Of a stretch of 64,000 nucleotides of DNA, positions 8,935-16,490 are shown in pieces. Numbering within the stretch: the stretch's first letter is position 1; each line of letters starts with the position of its first letter. Location of the stretch: positions 124,001-188,000 of the forward strand of contig JBCBOS010000014.1 in NCBI GenBank assembly GCA_039821145.1, written 5' to 3'. Position numbers and translations under genes: made by a program. This DNA comes from JBCCSZ01 sp039821145 (GTDB lineage: Bacteria > Bacteroidota > Bacteroidia > Chitinophagales > Saprospiraceae). The notes below the pieces were generated by a model. That model was given only the letters and a program-made list of their open reading frames with translations. It was not told the DNA's origin and did not search any database.

Positions 8935-9822
8935 ATGCGCAGTAAAATCCTAAAACGCATCAGTTGGGGGCTCCTTCTCATCGGCCTCCTATGGGGTACG
9001 GGCAGCTATCTTGCCAGCGTATTCAGCACCCGATCAGCTCCGGCAGAGATCGCTTCTGCCCACAAGCATTTCGATTTCCCCGTCGAAGAGATCAGTCTTC
9101 GCGCTCAAGATGGCGTACACATCCAAGCCTGGTGGCTTCCCAACCCATCCAGTACCAGGGCCCTCATTTTGCTCAATGGCCTGAGGGGCAATCGCTCCGG
9201 ACTGATCCAGAGAGCTCGTTTGTACCATGCAGAAGGCTATTGCGTCTTGCTGCCTGACTTGCGAGGGACAGGAGAAAGTGAGCGATCCGTGATTACCTTT
9301 GGATGGAAAGAGCGTTGGGATTTGATGGCGGCTGTTGAGTTCATCCGACAAAAAGGCATTCAACGCATTGCTGCTCACGGCCTATCACTCGGGGCTGCCA
9401 CCATCTGCTACAGCCTCCCAGAAGAACCTGGTTTTGAGTACATTGTACTGGAATCCTGCTATGACAACATCCAACAAGCCTTGAACAATCGTCTCGACAT
9501 GTTTGGCCTGCCCCATTGGCCATTCATCGGACTTCAAAAGATCACCGAATGGCGAATTGGAGCGAAAGCAGAGCAATTGGCACCAGAAAAGTATCTGGCG
9601 ACCCACCAAGCTCCCACTCTTTTGATCGCTGGAGAAGCAGAGTTGAAAGTGCGAAAGGAAGAAAGCGAGAAATTGTATCGGCAATGTGCTGCCAAGCAAA
9701 AGAAACTGCACCTCATCGAAGGAGCCAAACACGAAAACTTCATGACTCGCTTTGCAGAGGAAACCACCCAGGTCCTCCAGCAATGGATTCGCCAAATGGA
9801 AGCCCAAGAACCAATCGATTGA
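8935..9822 (+). CDS. Alpha/beta hydrolase, membrane-anchored
   Basis: 295 residues with an N-terminal hydrophobic anchor or signal (about 9-28), then an alpha/beta-hydrolase fold of the serine aminopeptidase-like/Bem46 type. Visible elements are an oxyanion-type NGLRGNRSG turn (81-89), the nucleophile elbow G149-L-S151-L-G153, and the catalytic His in GAKHENF (His266). The acid usually appears as 'GexD..vp'. Here the segment reads GEAELKV, so Glu234 or Glu236 would have to replace Asp. It probably hydrolyses an ester or amide, but the substrate cannot be read from sequence. It converges with the thioredoxin-like gene with 5 bases between stops. Confidence 0.85.
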   Translation: MRSKILKRISWGLLLIGLLWGTGSYLASVFSTRSAPAEIASAHKHFDFPVEEISLRAQDGVHIQAWWLPNPSSTRALILLNGLRGNRSGLIQRARLYHAEGYCVLLPDLRGTGESERSVITFGWKERWDLMAAVEFIRQKGIQRIAAHGLSLGAATICYSLPEEPGFEYIVLESCYDNIQQALNNRLDMFGLPHWPFIGLQKITEWRIGAKAEQLAPEKYLATHQAPTLLIAGEAELKVRKEESEKLYRQCAAKQKKLHLIEGAKHENFMTRFAEETTQVLQQWIRQMEAQEPID

Positions 9823-9827
9823 TTCCC

Positions 9828-10367
9828 TTACTTAGACTGAGCCTTGAATTCTTCGAAAGTCTTTTCTGTATAGTGACCACCCGAGGTATATTGCAACTCT
9901 TGCATAAAGTCCTTGGCATTTTTGAAGCCCTTGGAAACCATGATGCGCTTGACACTTTCGTCCATGAAGACGATGGATGGATAGGACATTTGACCGTCCA
10001 GTAAGGAATAGGCCAAAGTGTGAACGCCCCGGCGCCCTTGTCCGACATAGTTGAAGGTATGGTCATTGTAGATGATTTCCTCCTTTTGTTCCGCATCCAA
10101 CTTGATGGGATAGAACTCTTTGTTGAGAAGGGCGGCAATTTTGGGATCGCTGAAGGTTTTGCGGTCCATTACCTTGCACCAACCACACCAGCTGGTGTAG
10201 ATGTCGATCATGAATTTCTTGGGGGCCTTTTTATTGGCCTCCACCGCTTCCTCCCAGGTGTACCATTTGACAGTTTCCTTGGCTTCCACCGGATCAGGCC
10301 GATCGACAAAGGCAGTGGCCAGTACAAATACAAGTCCCAAACAACAAAGAGCGGCAAAACGATTCAT
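9828..10367 (-). CDS. Secreted thioredoxin-fold protein (CGWC)
   Basis: 179 residues with a Sec signal peptide (about 1-20) and a thioredoxin fold. The redox motif is SWCGWCK with Cys61 and Cys64, and cis-Pro130 precedes Ser in SYPS. It resembles the periplasmic thioredoxin-like 'DUF255/thioredoxin_7' proteins of Bacteroidota, which act as disulfide reductants or isomerases. It is divergent from the UbiX gene with 212 bases between starts, which should hold both promoters. The partner protein is not evident. Confidence 0.85.
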   Translation of the reverse strand: MNRFAALCCLGLVFVLATAFVDRPDPVEAKETVKWYTWEEAVEANKKAPKKFMIDIYTSWCGWCKVMDRKTFSDPKIAALLNKEFYPIKLDAEQKEEIIYNDHTFNYVGQGRRGVHTLAYSLLDGQMSYPSIVFMDESVKRIMVSKGFKNAKDFMQELQYTSGGHYTEKTFEEFKAQSK

Positions 10368-10579
10368 GATGATGATAATTTTTCTTTTGTGCTAACATTC
10401 TTGAACTTCGACTGTTGAATACAAGAAATTAGACAGCAGGCTGTTGCTAATATTGCATCCAATTGTAGGATACAACGCATAATTTACACCAATGTTAGCA
10501 AGCACTATTCCAGCCTGTGTGTTTTTAACAGATTGATAACACCTCAAAGGTCCTGTAACAGACATTGAAAAGCCTTCAA

Positions 10580-11176
10580 ATGGATCATTCAAATAAGCCC
10601 TCCGGGGGCAAAAAGCACAAAATCGTCGTGGCAATCGGTGGCTCTAGTGGCTCCATTTACGCAAAAGTATTGCTGGATCGACTACAAAGCTTGTCAGACC
10701 AATGGCAAAATGTGGCGGTCGTCATGACAGACAATGCACGCTACAATTGGGAGTTGGAACTGGGCAACAAAGACTACAATCAATACCCTTTCGATTACTA
10801 CGACAAACGGGATTTCATGGCACCGTTTGCCTCTGGATCGGCTCGCTATGGGGTCATGATCATCTGTCCTTGCTCCATGGGGCTGTTGGGAAGAGTGGCC
10901 ACTGGGATTTCCAATGATCTCATCACCAGAGCAGCCGATGTCATTCTCAAGGAAAGGAGAAAGCTGATTTTGATGCCGCGGGATACCCCCTACAGTCTGA
11001 TTCATCTGCGCAACATGACCCAAATCACCGAGGCTGGAGGCATCATTTGCCCAGCCTGCCCTTCCTTTTACAGCCAACCCGAAGACATGGAAGCACTGGC
11101 GGCTACTGTGACCGACCGGGTGCTGGACTTGGCGGGATTGGATTTGGAGACTTATCGCTGGGGAGAGGAAGAGTGA
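10580..11176 (+). CDS. ubiX: UbiX-type flavin prenyltransferase
   Basis: 198 residues. UbiX joins dimethylallyl phosphate to reduced FMN, making prenyl-FMN for UbiD-type decarboxylases. The flavin-binding GGSSGSIYA loop is near the N-terminus. The diagnostic stretch CPCSMGLLGRVATGISNDL, then RAADVILKERR, LMPRDTP and LIHLRNM, is fully conserved, as is the closing CPACPSFY. I chose the ATG at 10580; a TTG at 10565 would add five residues. No UbiD partner is in the window. Confidence 0.93.
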   Translation: MDHSNKPSGGKKHKIVVAIGGSSGSIYAKVLLDRLQSLSDQWQNVAVVMTDNARYNWELELGNKDYNQYPFDYYDKRDFMAPFASGSARYGVMIICPCSMGLLGRVATGISNDLITRAADVILKERRKLILMPRDTPYSLIHLRNMTQITEAGGIICPACPSFYSQPEDMEALAATVTDRVLDLAGLDLETYRWGEEE

Positions 11177-11179
11177 TGG

Positions 11180-12019
11180 TCATTCAATTTTGACCAGCTT
11201 GCGCATGGTGGCCAAGTAGCTTTTGCTGCTGCTGATTTCAGCCAATTTGGGATTGTCAAATAGGATCAGATAGCGACTGTTCAGATGGGGCTTGATCTGC
11301 TTGATGTGTGTCGCGTTGACAATGTATTTTCGGTGAACACGCAGGAAATTCTTTCCCAGTCTTTCTTCCAAAAACAAAAGGGAGTAATCACACAACCTCT
11401 TTTCCCCGTCCAGATCATAGACGAAGGAGTAGTTGTCAAAGGCTTCGAAATAGGCGATGTCTTTTGTGGCGATCAATAAGATGTTTTCTCCTTGTTTGAC
11501 GGGAATTTTGGTGATGGGTTCTTCTGCATTGGTCGCCTCCATTGTAGGGCGAGGCGGAATGGGGGCTTCGGGCTGGACTTGTGGTGTCCCTGATGTTGGT
11601 TCCCCAAGGAAAAAGGAATTCTGAAAGAAACTGAATCCCATCACCATGGAGATGATGCCGTTGAATGGGTACATGACACCCGCGGAGAAAGGCCTGTAAG
11701 GATGCTTGCGGAAAATCCATGCTTGAATGAGTTGTTCTACTTCAGAGGCAATGCCCCCTACAGCAAAAAATACAATGCCCAGGCAGAGATACAACTTCCA
11801 AGAGGGCTGAAGTTGCCGCTGCACCCAGGGCTTATTGGTGGCTACGACCATGAGGCTGTAGCCAATCACCAAGCTGGTGGAGATGGATTGGATGATCCAC
11901 TGGGGCCAGCTGAGACCGTCGTTTAGGAAGAAATTGGCGGTCCCTATGCCCACTCCTGTCAGTAGGATGTGCGGCAAAAATCGATTGGCTTTTCGCAGAT
12001 CAAATTCGTCAACTGTCAT
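11180..12019 (-). CDS. LytTR DNA-binding regulator with membrane N-terminus
   Basis: 279 residues. The first about 140 form four hydrophobic segments. A Pro-rich linker (about 145-170) follows, then a LytTR domain in the last about 105 residues (ILLIATKDIAYFEAFDNYSFVY, RVHRKYIVNATHIKQI). LytTR domains bind DNA through beta strands. This layout of a membrane part joined directly to LytTR, without receiver or kinase, is common in Bacteroidota and suggests a one-component membrane sensor. It converges with ubiX (3 bases between stops). No kinase is adjacent. Confidence 0.88.
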   Translation of the reverse strand: MTVDEFDLRKANRFLPHILLTGVGIGTANFFLNDGLSWPQWIIQSISTSLVIGYSLMVVATNKPWVQRQLQPSWKLYLCLGIVFFAVGGIASEVEQLIQAWIFRKHPYRPFSAGVMYPFNGIISMVMGFSFFQNSFFLGEPTSGTPQVQPEAPIPPRPTMEATNAEEPITKIPVKQGENILLIATKDIAYFEAFDNYSFVYDLDGEKRLCDYSLLFLEERLGKNFLRVHRKYIVNATHIKQIKPHLNSRYLILFDNPKLAEISSSKSYLATMRKLVKIE

Positions 12020-12077
12020 TTGTGCAGTTTGTGCCGATGGTGTGGGGGTTGCTGATCATTACGGGCCAATTTTCGTT

Positions 12078-12263
12078 CTACAAAAGTTCTATTTCTTCTT
12101 TCGTCAAACCGGTATAGACCATTATTTTTTCAATTGGTTCACCATTCTTTTTCATCTCTCTAGCTACTTCTATTTTTCCTTCTTGTCGTCCTTCCTCTTT
12201 CGATGTATCAACCACATTCTTCAAATCCCTGTGGTACTTTAGATTTTTCATTTCTTGAGCCAT
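12078..12263 (-). pseudogene. Truncated copy of an Rpn-family 3' end
   Basis: A 61-residue frame that matches only the C-terminal tail of the neighbouring Rpn gene: a YHRDLKNVVDTSKEEG segment versus YYRDLKNVVDTSKEEG, and the ending TGLTKEEIELL versus TGLSREEIEKL. At DNA level 12191-12232 and 12418-12459 differ at one of 42 positions. It follows the intact gene on the same strand by about 30 bases. It looks like a tandem 3' duplication or the remnant of a second copy. Expression as a short helical peptide cannot be excluded. Confidence 0.7.
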
Positions 12264-12292
12264 TTCATTCTACTTTGCCAACCAGGTAAGAG

Positions 12293-13147
12293 TTACAACT
12301 TCTCGATCTCTTCCCGGCTCAATCCAGTAATTTCGGAGATTTCGTCAATTGGCATTCCTTTGTCTTTCAGTACTTTTGCAATCTCTGCATTTCTTTCCTC
12401 TCTTCCCTCTTCTTTCCCTTCCTCTTTCGACGTATCAACCACATTCTTCAAATCCCTGTAATACTTCAGGCTCTCTTCGTAGGCCTGCCGTTCCTCGGGA
12501 GAGAACTTGGCGATTTCTGCAGAGTCAAATAGTTTTTTGAACACTTTGTCTTGTAGTTTTGGGGGCCTGTTTTGCAATTTCGACAGATGTCGGAAAACAT
12601 ACAGCCATTTGTCAAAATGCGTTTCCAGTTCCTCCTCTGTTTTGGTAAATTTTGGCAATTCGATGTAGATGAACTTCAATTTGTCATAAAAGACTTCACA
12701 TCTCTGGTTCTTCAACTCCACAAAATGGATGATCTCATCGTCGTTTTTGTGATCGTCAAAGACGAAGTCCAACACACCTACTGTATAGACAGGATCCAGT
12801 CTGTAATCCCAGTCTCCTTTCTTTGCTTGTTCTTGAATGGGAAAGGAAGAATAGTAGATGCTTCGGTCCTTGAAGTAGTTTTGCTTTGCCTTTTGGACTT
12901 CCACAATGAACCGTTCTCCCGATTCTCCCACACAATATAGGTCGAATATGGCTTTGCGGTCAAGATCATTTTGCCCAAATTGTTCATTTCTCGAATAGCT
13001 CAAGTCTTTGATCTTGTGTCGATCGGGCAGAATCTGGTTCAGAAAATCGATGAGCAATACCTTGTTTGGCTCCGTTCCAAACAACTTTTTGAAACCAAAA
13101 TCAGTCAATGGATTGATGTACTTGTCTTTGATATTGCTCATTTTCAA
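12293..13147 (-). CDS. Rpn-family PD-(D/E)XK nuclease / putative transposase
   Basis: 284 residues of the Rpn (recombination-promoting nuclease, PF12784-like) family. The N-terminal signature NPLTDFGFKKLFG (12-24) is followed by the PD-(D/E)XK core, with Asp69 in the FDLY strand and Glu83-Val-Gln85 in FIVEVQ. The C-terminal third is charged and helical, with K/E-rich repeats ending in an EIxxxTGLxxEEIExL motif. Family members promote RecA-independent recombination by making DNA breaks and vary rapidly at their 3' ends. The start could be Met1 or Met3. A truncated copy of its tail lies immediately downstream. Confidence 0.9.
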   Translation of the reverse strand: MKMSNIKDKYINPLTDFGFKKLFGTEPNKVLLIDFLNQILPDRHKIKDLSYSRNEQFGQNDLDRKAIFDLYCVGESGERFIVEVQKAKQNYFKDRSIYYSSFPIQEQAKKGDWDYRLDPVYTVGVLDFVFDDHKNDDEIIHFVELKNQRCEVFYDKLKFIYIELPKFTKTEEELETHFDKWLYVFRHLSKLQNRPPKLQDKVFKKLFDSAEIAKFSPEERQAYEESLKYYRDLKNVVDTSKEEGKEEGREERNAEIAKVLKDKGMPIDEISEITGLSREEIEKL

Positions 13148-13317
13148 TGACTTGTATGGCTGATCAAAATCGCTGTCCGTACAAAAATAATCAAAATAAA
13201 ACTTGTACTGTTGTCATTTCACCATTTTTTGTTTGAATTTTACTAGCAGAAGGATTGCCGCGACTTATTTCACAGCTTTTGCTAATTTGCACCCTCACTC
13301 AATGATGCCTCCGCGCT

Positions 13318-13788
13318 ATGAATCGCATATTGGCCTTTTGCTCGATCGCATTTTTCTCCATCTTCATCGGAACCCAAGTCGCCGAAGGAGCCCTGCTTGT
13401 CCCCCATTGGAAATCCATGTCTTCTGATGAGTTTTACGAATACTATGCTCAGTTTGGACCAATGATCGCTCGGTTCTATACCATCCTGACCATTGCGGCC
13501 GCATTGATTCCAGTCTTGGTCGGGGGGTATTGTTTTTACAAAAAATCTGCCGCCCTCTCCTACTCTCTTGTTTCAATTTTTCTGAGCGTGGCGTTCATCG
13601 CCTTTTTCTACATCTACTTCAAAGGGACAAATCAGCAATTTTATGAGGCAGCCTTTGGACCGGAACAGCTACAGGCAGAGTTGATCATTTGGGGGTATTG
13701 GCACTGGACGAGGGTACTTATCGAGTTCTTGGCCTTGCTCTTTCTCATATTGAGCTTGCAGATTCTGACCAAAGAAGCATCTCACTGA
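13318..13788 (+). CDS. Four-TM membrane protein, DUF1772-like
   Basis: 156 residues with four hydrophobic segments. The helix-1/loop motif VAEGALLVPHW and the late W.WTRVLIEF motif resemble DUF1772 (anthrone-oxygenase-like) proteins, whose bacterial role is unknown. It stands alone between two minus-strand genes and ends 8 bases before the convergent response regulator. The assignment is from pattern resemblance only. Confidence 0.6.
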   Translation: MNRILAFCSIAFFSIFIGTQVAEGALLVPHWKSMSSDEFYEYYAQFGPMIARFYTILTIAAALIPVLVGGYCFYKKSAALSYSLVSIFLSVAFIAFFYIYFKGTNQQFYEAAFGPEQLQAELIIWGYWHWTRVLIEFLALLFLILSLQILTKEASH

Positions 13789-13796
13789 CAATGTCC

Positions 13797-14564
13797 TCAC
13801 TGATCCATCCAAGCCTTGAACTGACCGACTTTCTCCCGACTAATCAATACTTCTTCCTCCTTGGCAGCTCCCACCAAGCCCACCTTGAGGCGGCTGTTGG
13901 AATAGCTGGTCGCAGACAAAATGGCTGGATAGGCGGCAAGGTACTTTCGATTGAGGCGGAAAAATTGGGCGGGGTCCAATTGCTGCTCCAATTGCTCCAA
14001 AGTGTAATCGACCAAATGTCGCTTTTGGTGAATCGTCTTCATCCAAACAGCTTTGTGCTCGCTGTAAAAATAGGCGACCTCTGAGGTGGGAACGGAAATG
14101 AGTTGGTGTCCCTTTTTGACAATCATTCGGGACTTGTAGCGTTTTTGGATCAACTGTACCACATCCTGAATCATCCGCTGATCGGGGATTTTATTGGCCC
14201 GCGCACTTTCCTGCAGTGCTTCAAACTGTCGAAACGCCTGAGAAAGCTCCTCAAAATCAACGGGCTTGAGCAAATAATCGATGCTGTTGACCTTGAAGGC
14301 ACGCAGGGCAAATTCGTTGTAGGCAGTCGTGAAAATCACTGGACAGTCAACCTGCGCTTTTTCAAAGATTTCAAAACTCAATCCATCGGCCAATTGGATG
14401 TCCATGAATGCCAAATCCGGCGGGTCCGACTGTTCAAACCATTCAACGGCCTGCTCGACCGCATCCAAGGAAGCCAAAATATCTACATCGGGATCGTAGC
14501 GTCGAATGAGCTGGGCCAAGCGCTCGGCGGCCAGGGCCTCATCCTCAATGATCACAATCTTCAT
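13797..14564 (-). CDS. LytTR-family response regulator
   Basis: 255 residues. The N-terminal receiver domain has the acidic pair E7/D8, phospho-acceptor Asp55 in LAFMDIQL, the switch Thr in FTTAYNEFA and Lys in YLLKPVDF. The C-terminal LytTR domain (about 150-255) contains AYFYSEHKAVWMKT and FFRLNRKYLAAYPAI. It overlaps the kinase stop by 4 bp (ATGA), so the pair is translationally coupled and should be cognate. Such LytS/LytTR pairs in Bacteroidota regulate envelope or carbon functions, but targets cannot be inferred here. Confidence 0.95.
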   Translation of the reverse strand: MKIVIIEDEALAAERLAQLIRRYDPDVDILASLDAVEQAVEWFEQSDPPDLAFMDIQLADGLSFEIFEKAQVDCPVIFTTAYNEFALRAFKVNSIDYLLKPVDFEELSQAFRQFEALQESARANKIPDQRMIQDVVQLIQKRYKSRMIVKKGHQLISVPTSEVAYFYSEHKAVWMKTIHQKRHLVDYTLEQLEQQLDPAQFFRLNRKYLAAYPAILSATSYSNSRLKVGLVGAAKEEEVLISREKVGQFKAWMDQ

Positions 14565-15724
14565 TGGTAATTCATTTTTAACACGGGAATCTTGACACTG
14601 AAAAAACCTGCCACCTCAGAGATGATGACCTCCTCATCGGCCAAAAAGCGATACCGCTGGCGAATATTGGGCAAGCCCAGGCCCGTCCCCTCCTCCATTG
14701 AGGACTTTTTCTGCAAGTTGTTTTGAACCAGCAAATAACGCTCTCCCTCTCGTTTGATGGTGATCCGCAGTGGGCGGGCGTTGGACACGATGTTGTGCTT
14801 GATGGCATTTTCCACCAACATCTGCAAGGTCAATGGCGGAATCATGCTGTTGTCGTCTTCCCCCAAGTCAATGTCGACTTGTAGATTGTCGCTGAAACGG
14901 ATTTTGCACAAAAACACATAGGCCTCCAAGGCCTTCAATTCCTCCCGCAAGGGAACCACCTCCCGCTCCTTCACATCGAGTACATAGCGGTAGACATCCG
15001 ACAGTTGCTTGATGAACTTATCGGCCAAATTGGGGTCCTTGTGTACCAGGGTTGACAGAACGTTGAGACTGTTGAACAAAAAATGTGGATTGACCTGGTT
15101 CTTCAAAGTTTCAAACTGAGAGGAAATCACCTCCCGCTTGAACTTTTCCGCCTCCAACATGGACGTGCGCAGCTCACTGAGAAAAGAACGCCCGTGCATG
15201 AACAAAGCAACAAAAAGCGTGATGACAATGAAGGTCGTAAATGTATTGACCTCGATCTCTGAAAGGGTCTTGCCAATGGGAACGTCGTAGACCAGAAAGC
15301 TCCAAATGCAGATGAAAATTGTCATGGCCAAAACCGTGTAGGAAACAACCGACAAACTGACAAGGACAAAAGTCTTCCCTGGCTGGTGTATCCAAGAGTA
15401 GCGGCTGCTGAAGTAATTGGACAGGATGCCATTGCCCAGCCACAAAATCAACCAAACAAATACATTGTAAACGATGACCCGCAGGAATCCTACAACCGAT
15501 TCCACCCCCAGCCAAGGCAAAAAAATCAGACAGGTACCAATCGCTCCAAAGCCAACTGCTTTGAGAATGGTCTTGACAGACTGGCTGCGACTTCGATCGG
15601 TTACTTGCGGTGCCACTGTATTGCTTTTTGAATGAAAAGAATGACTTCCGGCCACCAAAGGACATTGCCAATCGTGGCCGGAAATCATGTACTGCTTAAA
15701 GATCAACCATTTTTTGAACAACAT
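14561..15724 (-). CDS. LytS/YehU-type sensor histidine kinase
   Basis: 387 residues from the ATG at 15724. About 50 polar residues precede four hydrophobic segments (about 55-175). A short coiled linker leads into the His_kinase domain with His214 in LKNQVNPHFLFNSLNVL, followed by an HATPase (MLVENAIKHN, GTGLGLPNIRQRY). There is no periplasmic sensor domain, so the membrane bundle itself probably senses. Its start overlaps the stop of the upstream TPR gene by one base (TGATG). The polar N-terminus is unusual, so an internal start is possible. It is coupled to the LytTR response regulator by a 4-bp overlap. Confidence 0.9.
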   Translation of the reverse strand: MLFKKWLIFKQYMISGHDWQCPLVAGSHSFHSKSNTVAPQVTDRSRSQSVKTILKAVGFGAIGTCLIFLPWLGVESVVGFLRVIVYNVFVWLILWLGNGILSNYFSSRYSWIHQPGKTFVLVSLSVVSYTVLAMTIFICIWSFLVYDVPIGKTLSEIEVNTFTTFIVITLFVALFMHGRSFLSELRTSMLEAEKFKREVISSQFETLKNQVNPHFLFNSLNVLSTLVHKDPNLADKFIKQLSDVYRYVLDVKEREVVPLREELKALEAYVFLCKIRFSDNLQVDIDLGEDDNSMIPPLTLQMLVENAIKHNIVSNARPLRITIKREGERYLLVQNNLQKKSSMEEGTGLGLPNIRQRYRFLADEEVIISEVAGFFSVKIPVLKMNYQ

Positions 15725-16431
15725 CAATTCTGCTTGGCTTTTTCTGCTCCTTCGGCAGCTGCCCCTTCCGACGACTTATCTGTTGCTGCAATGGCTTTGT
15801 CGAGCAGGGATTGGTTTTGACTGGCGCCCCAATTGGGATGCAACTCATCCTTGGCTTGGAAAGAGGCATATTGTCCAGCTGCTTTTTGCAAAAATGGCAG
15901 GGCAGCCTCTGGTCCACCGCCCCAAAATGTGGGCGTGTAGAAGGTGTGTTGTCCCTGGATCAGGGAAGGTCTTGGGTTGTTGGGGTCCATGGCCATGGCT
16001 TTGGCACAAGCTTCATAACAAAGTGGCGTGTATTCTGCACCGCGCGATTGAGGAGCAGCCCAGATTCTGGCTTGGTATACATAGGCTTGCAAGGCAAAGG
16101 CTTCACTGTTGTTGCTGGACATCTTTCGGATCTGGTCCAAAGAAGTTTGTGCTTTGTCCAACAGGCCGTCGATGTCCTCTGGTTTGGTCTGCATCCTATA
16201 GTTGGCCATCAGGATGTGGCAGTAGGCATGGTAGTACAAAGGCAACCACTCCTCTTTTTCGGCCATGGCAATGCGCTCAAATCCATTGGCAGCACTTTGG
16301 TAGTCATCGAATGACTTGGCCGCATTCATTTTCTCGATTTGGCCTTGCATGGCTTTGACATACTTGGCATTCTGTGCTTGGAGACTCATTCCAGTGAGGA
16401 GGAAGAGGGAAAAGATGATCCATTTTTTCAT
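15724..16431 (-). CDS. Secreted TPR-like protein, first gene of LytS/LytTR operon
   Basis: 235 residues with a clear signal peptide ending SLQAQ. Helical repeats of TPR type follow (AEKEEWLPLYYHAYCHILMA, AFALQAYVYQARIW, CYEACAKAMAMDPNNPRP). An Ala/Glu/Lys-rich tail lacks a T9SS signal. It leads the operon with the histidine kinase and response regulator, overlapping the kinase start by one base. A periplasmic accessory or a regulated cargo role is possible, but its function is not known. Confidence 0.75.
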   Translation of the reverse strand: MKKWIIFSLFLLTGMSLQAQNAKYVKAMQGQIEKMNAAKSFDDYQSAANGFERIAMAEKEEWLPLYYHAYCHILMANYRMQTKPEDIDGLLDKAQTSLDQIRKMSSNNSEAFALQAYVYQARIWAAPQSRGAEYTPLCYEACAKAMAMDPNNPRPSLIQGQHTFYTPTFWGGGPEAALPFLQKAAGQYASFQAKDELHPNWGASQNQSLLDKAIAATDKSSEGAAAEGAEKAKQN

Positions 16432-16490
16432 GACTATTGTATTTTTTTTGATTTGCGAATGATGAAATTTGATCGAAGGTTATCGATGGA

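Noticed and set aside
9828..11176. A UbiD/UbiX pair around the flavin prenyltransferase.
   Set aside because: The neighbours are a thioredoxin-like protein and a LytTR regulator; no UbiD-type decarboxylase is in the window.
12293..13147. Rpn-family gene as part of a complete mobile element.
   Set aside because: No terminal inverted repeats, target-site duplications or other mobility genes are seen; the family name is 'putative transposase' but the gene stands alone.
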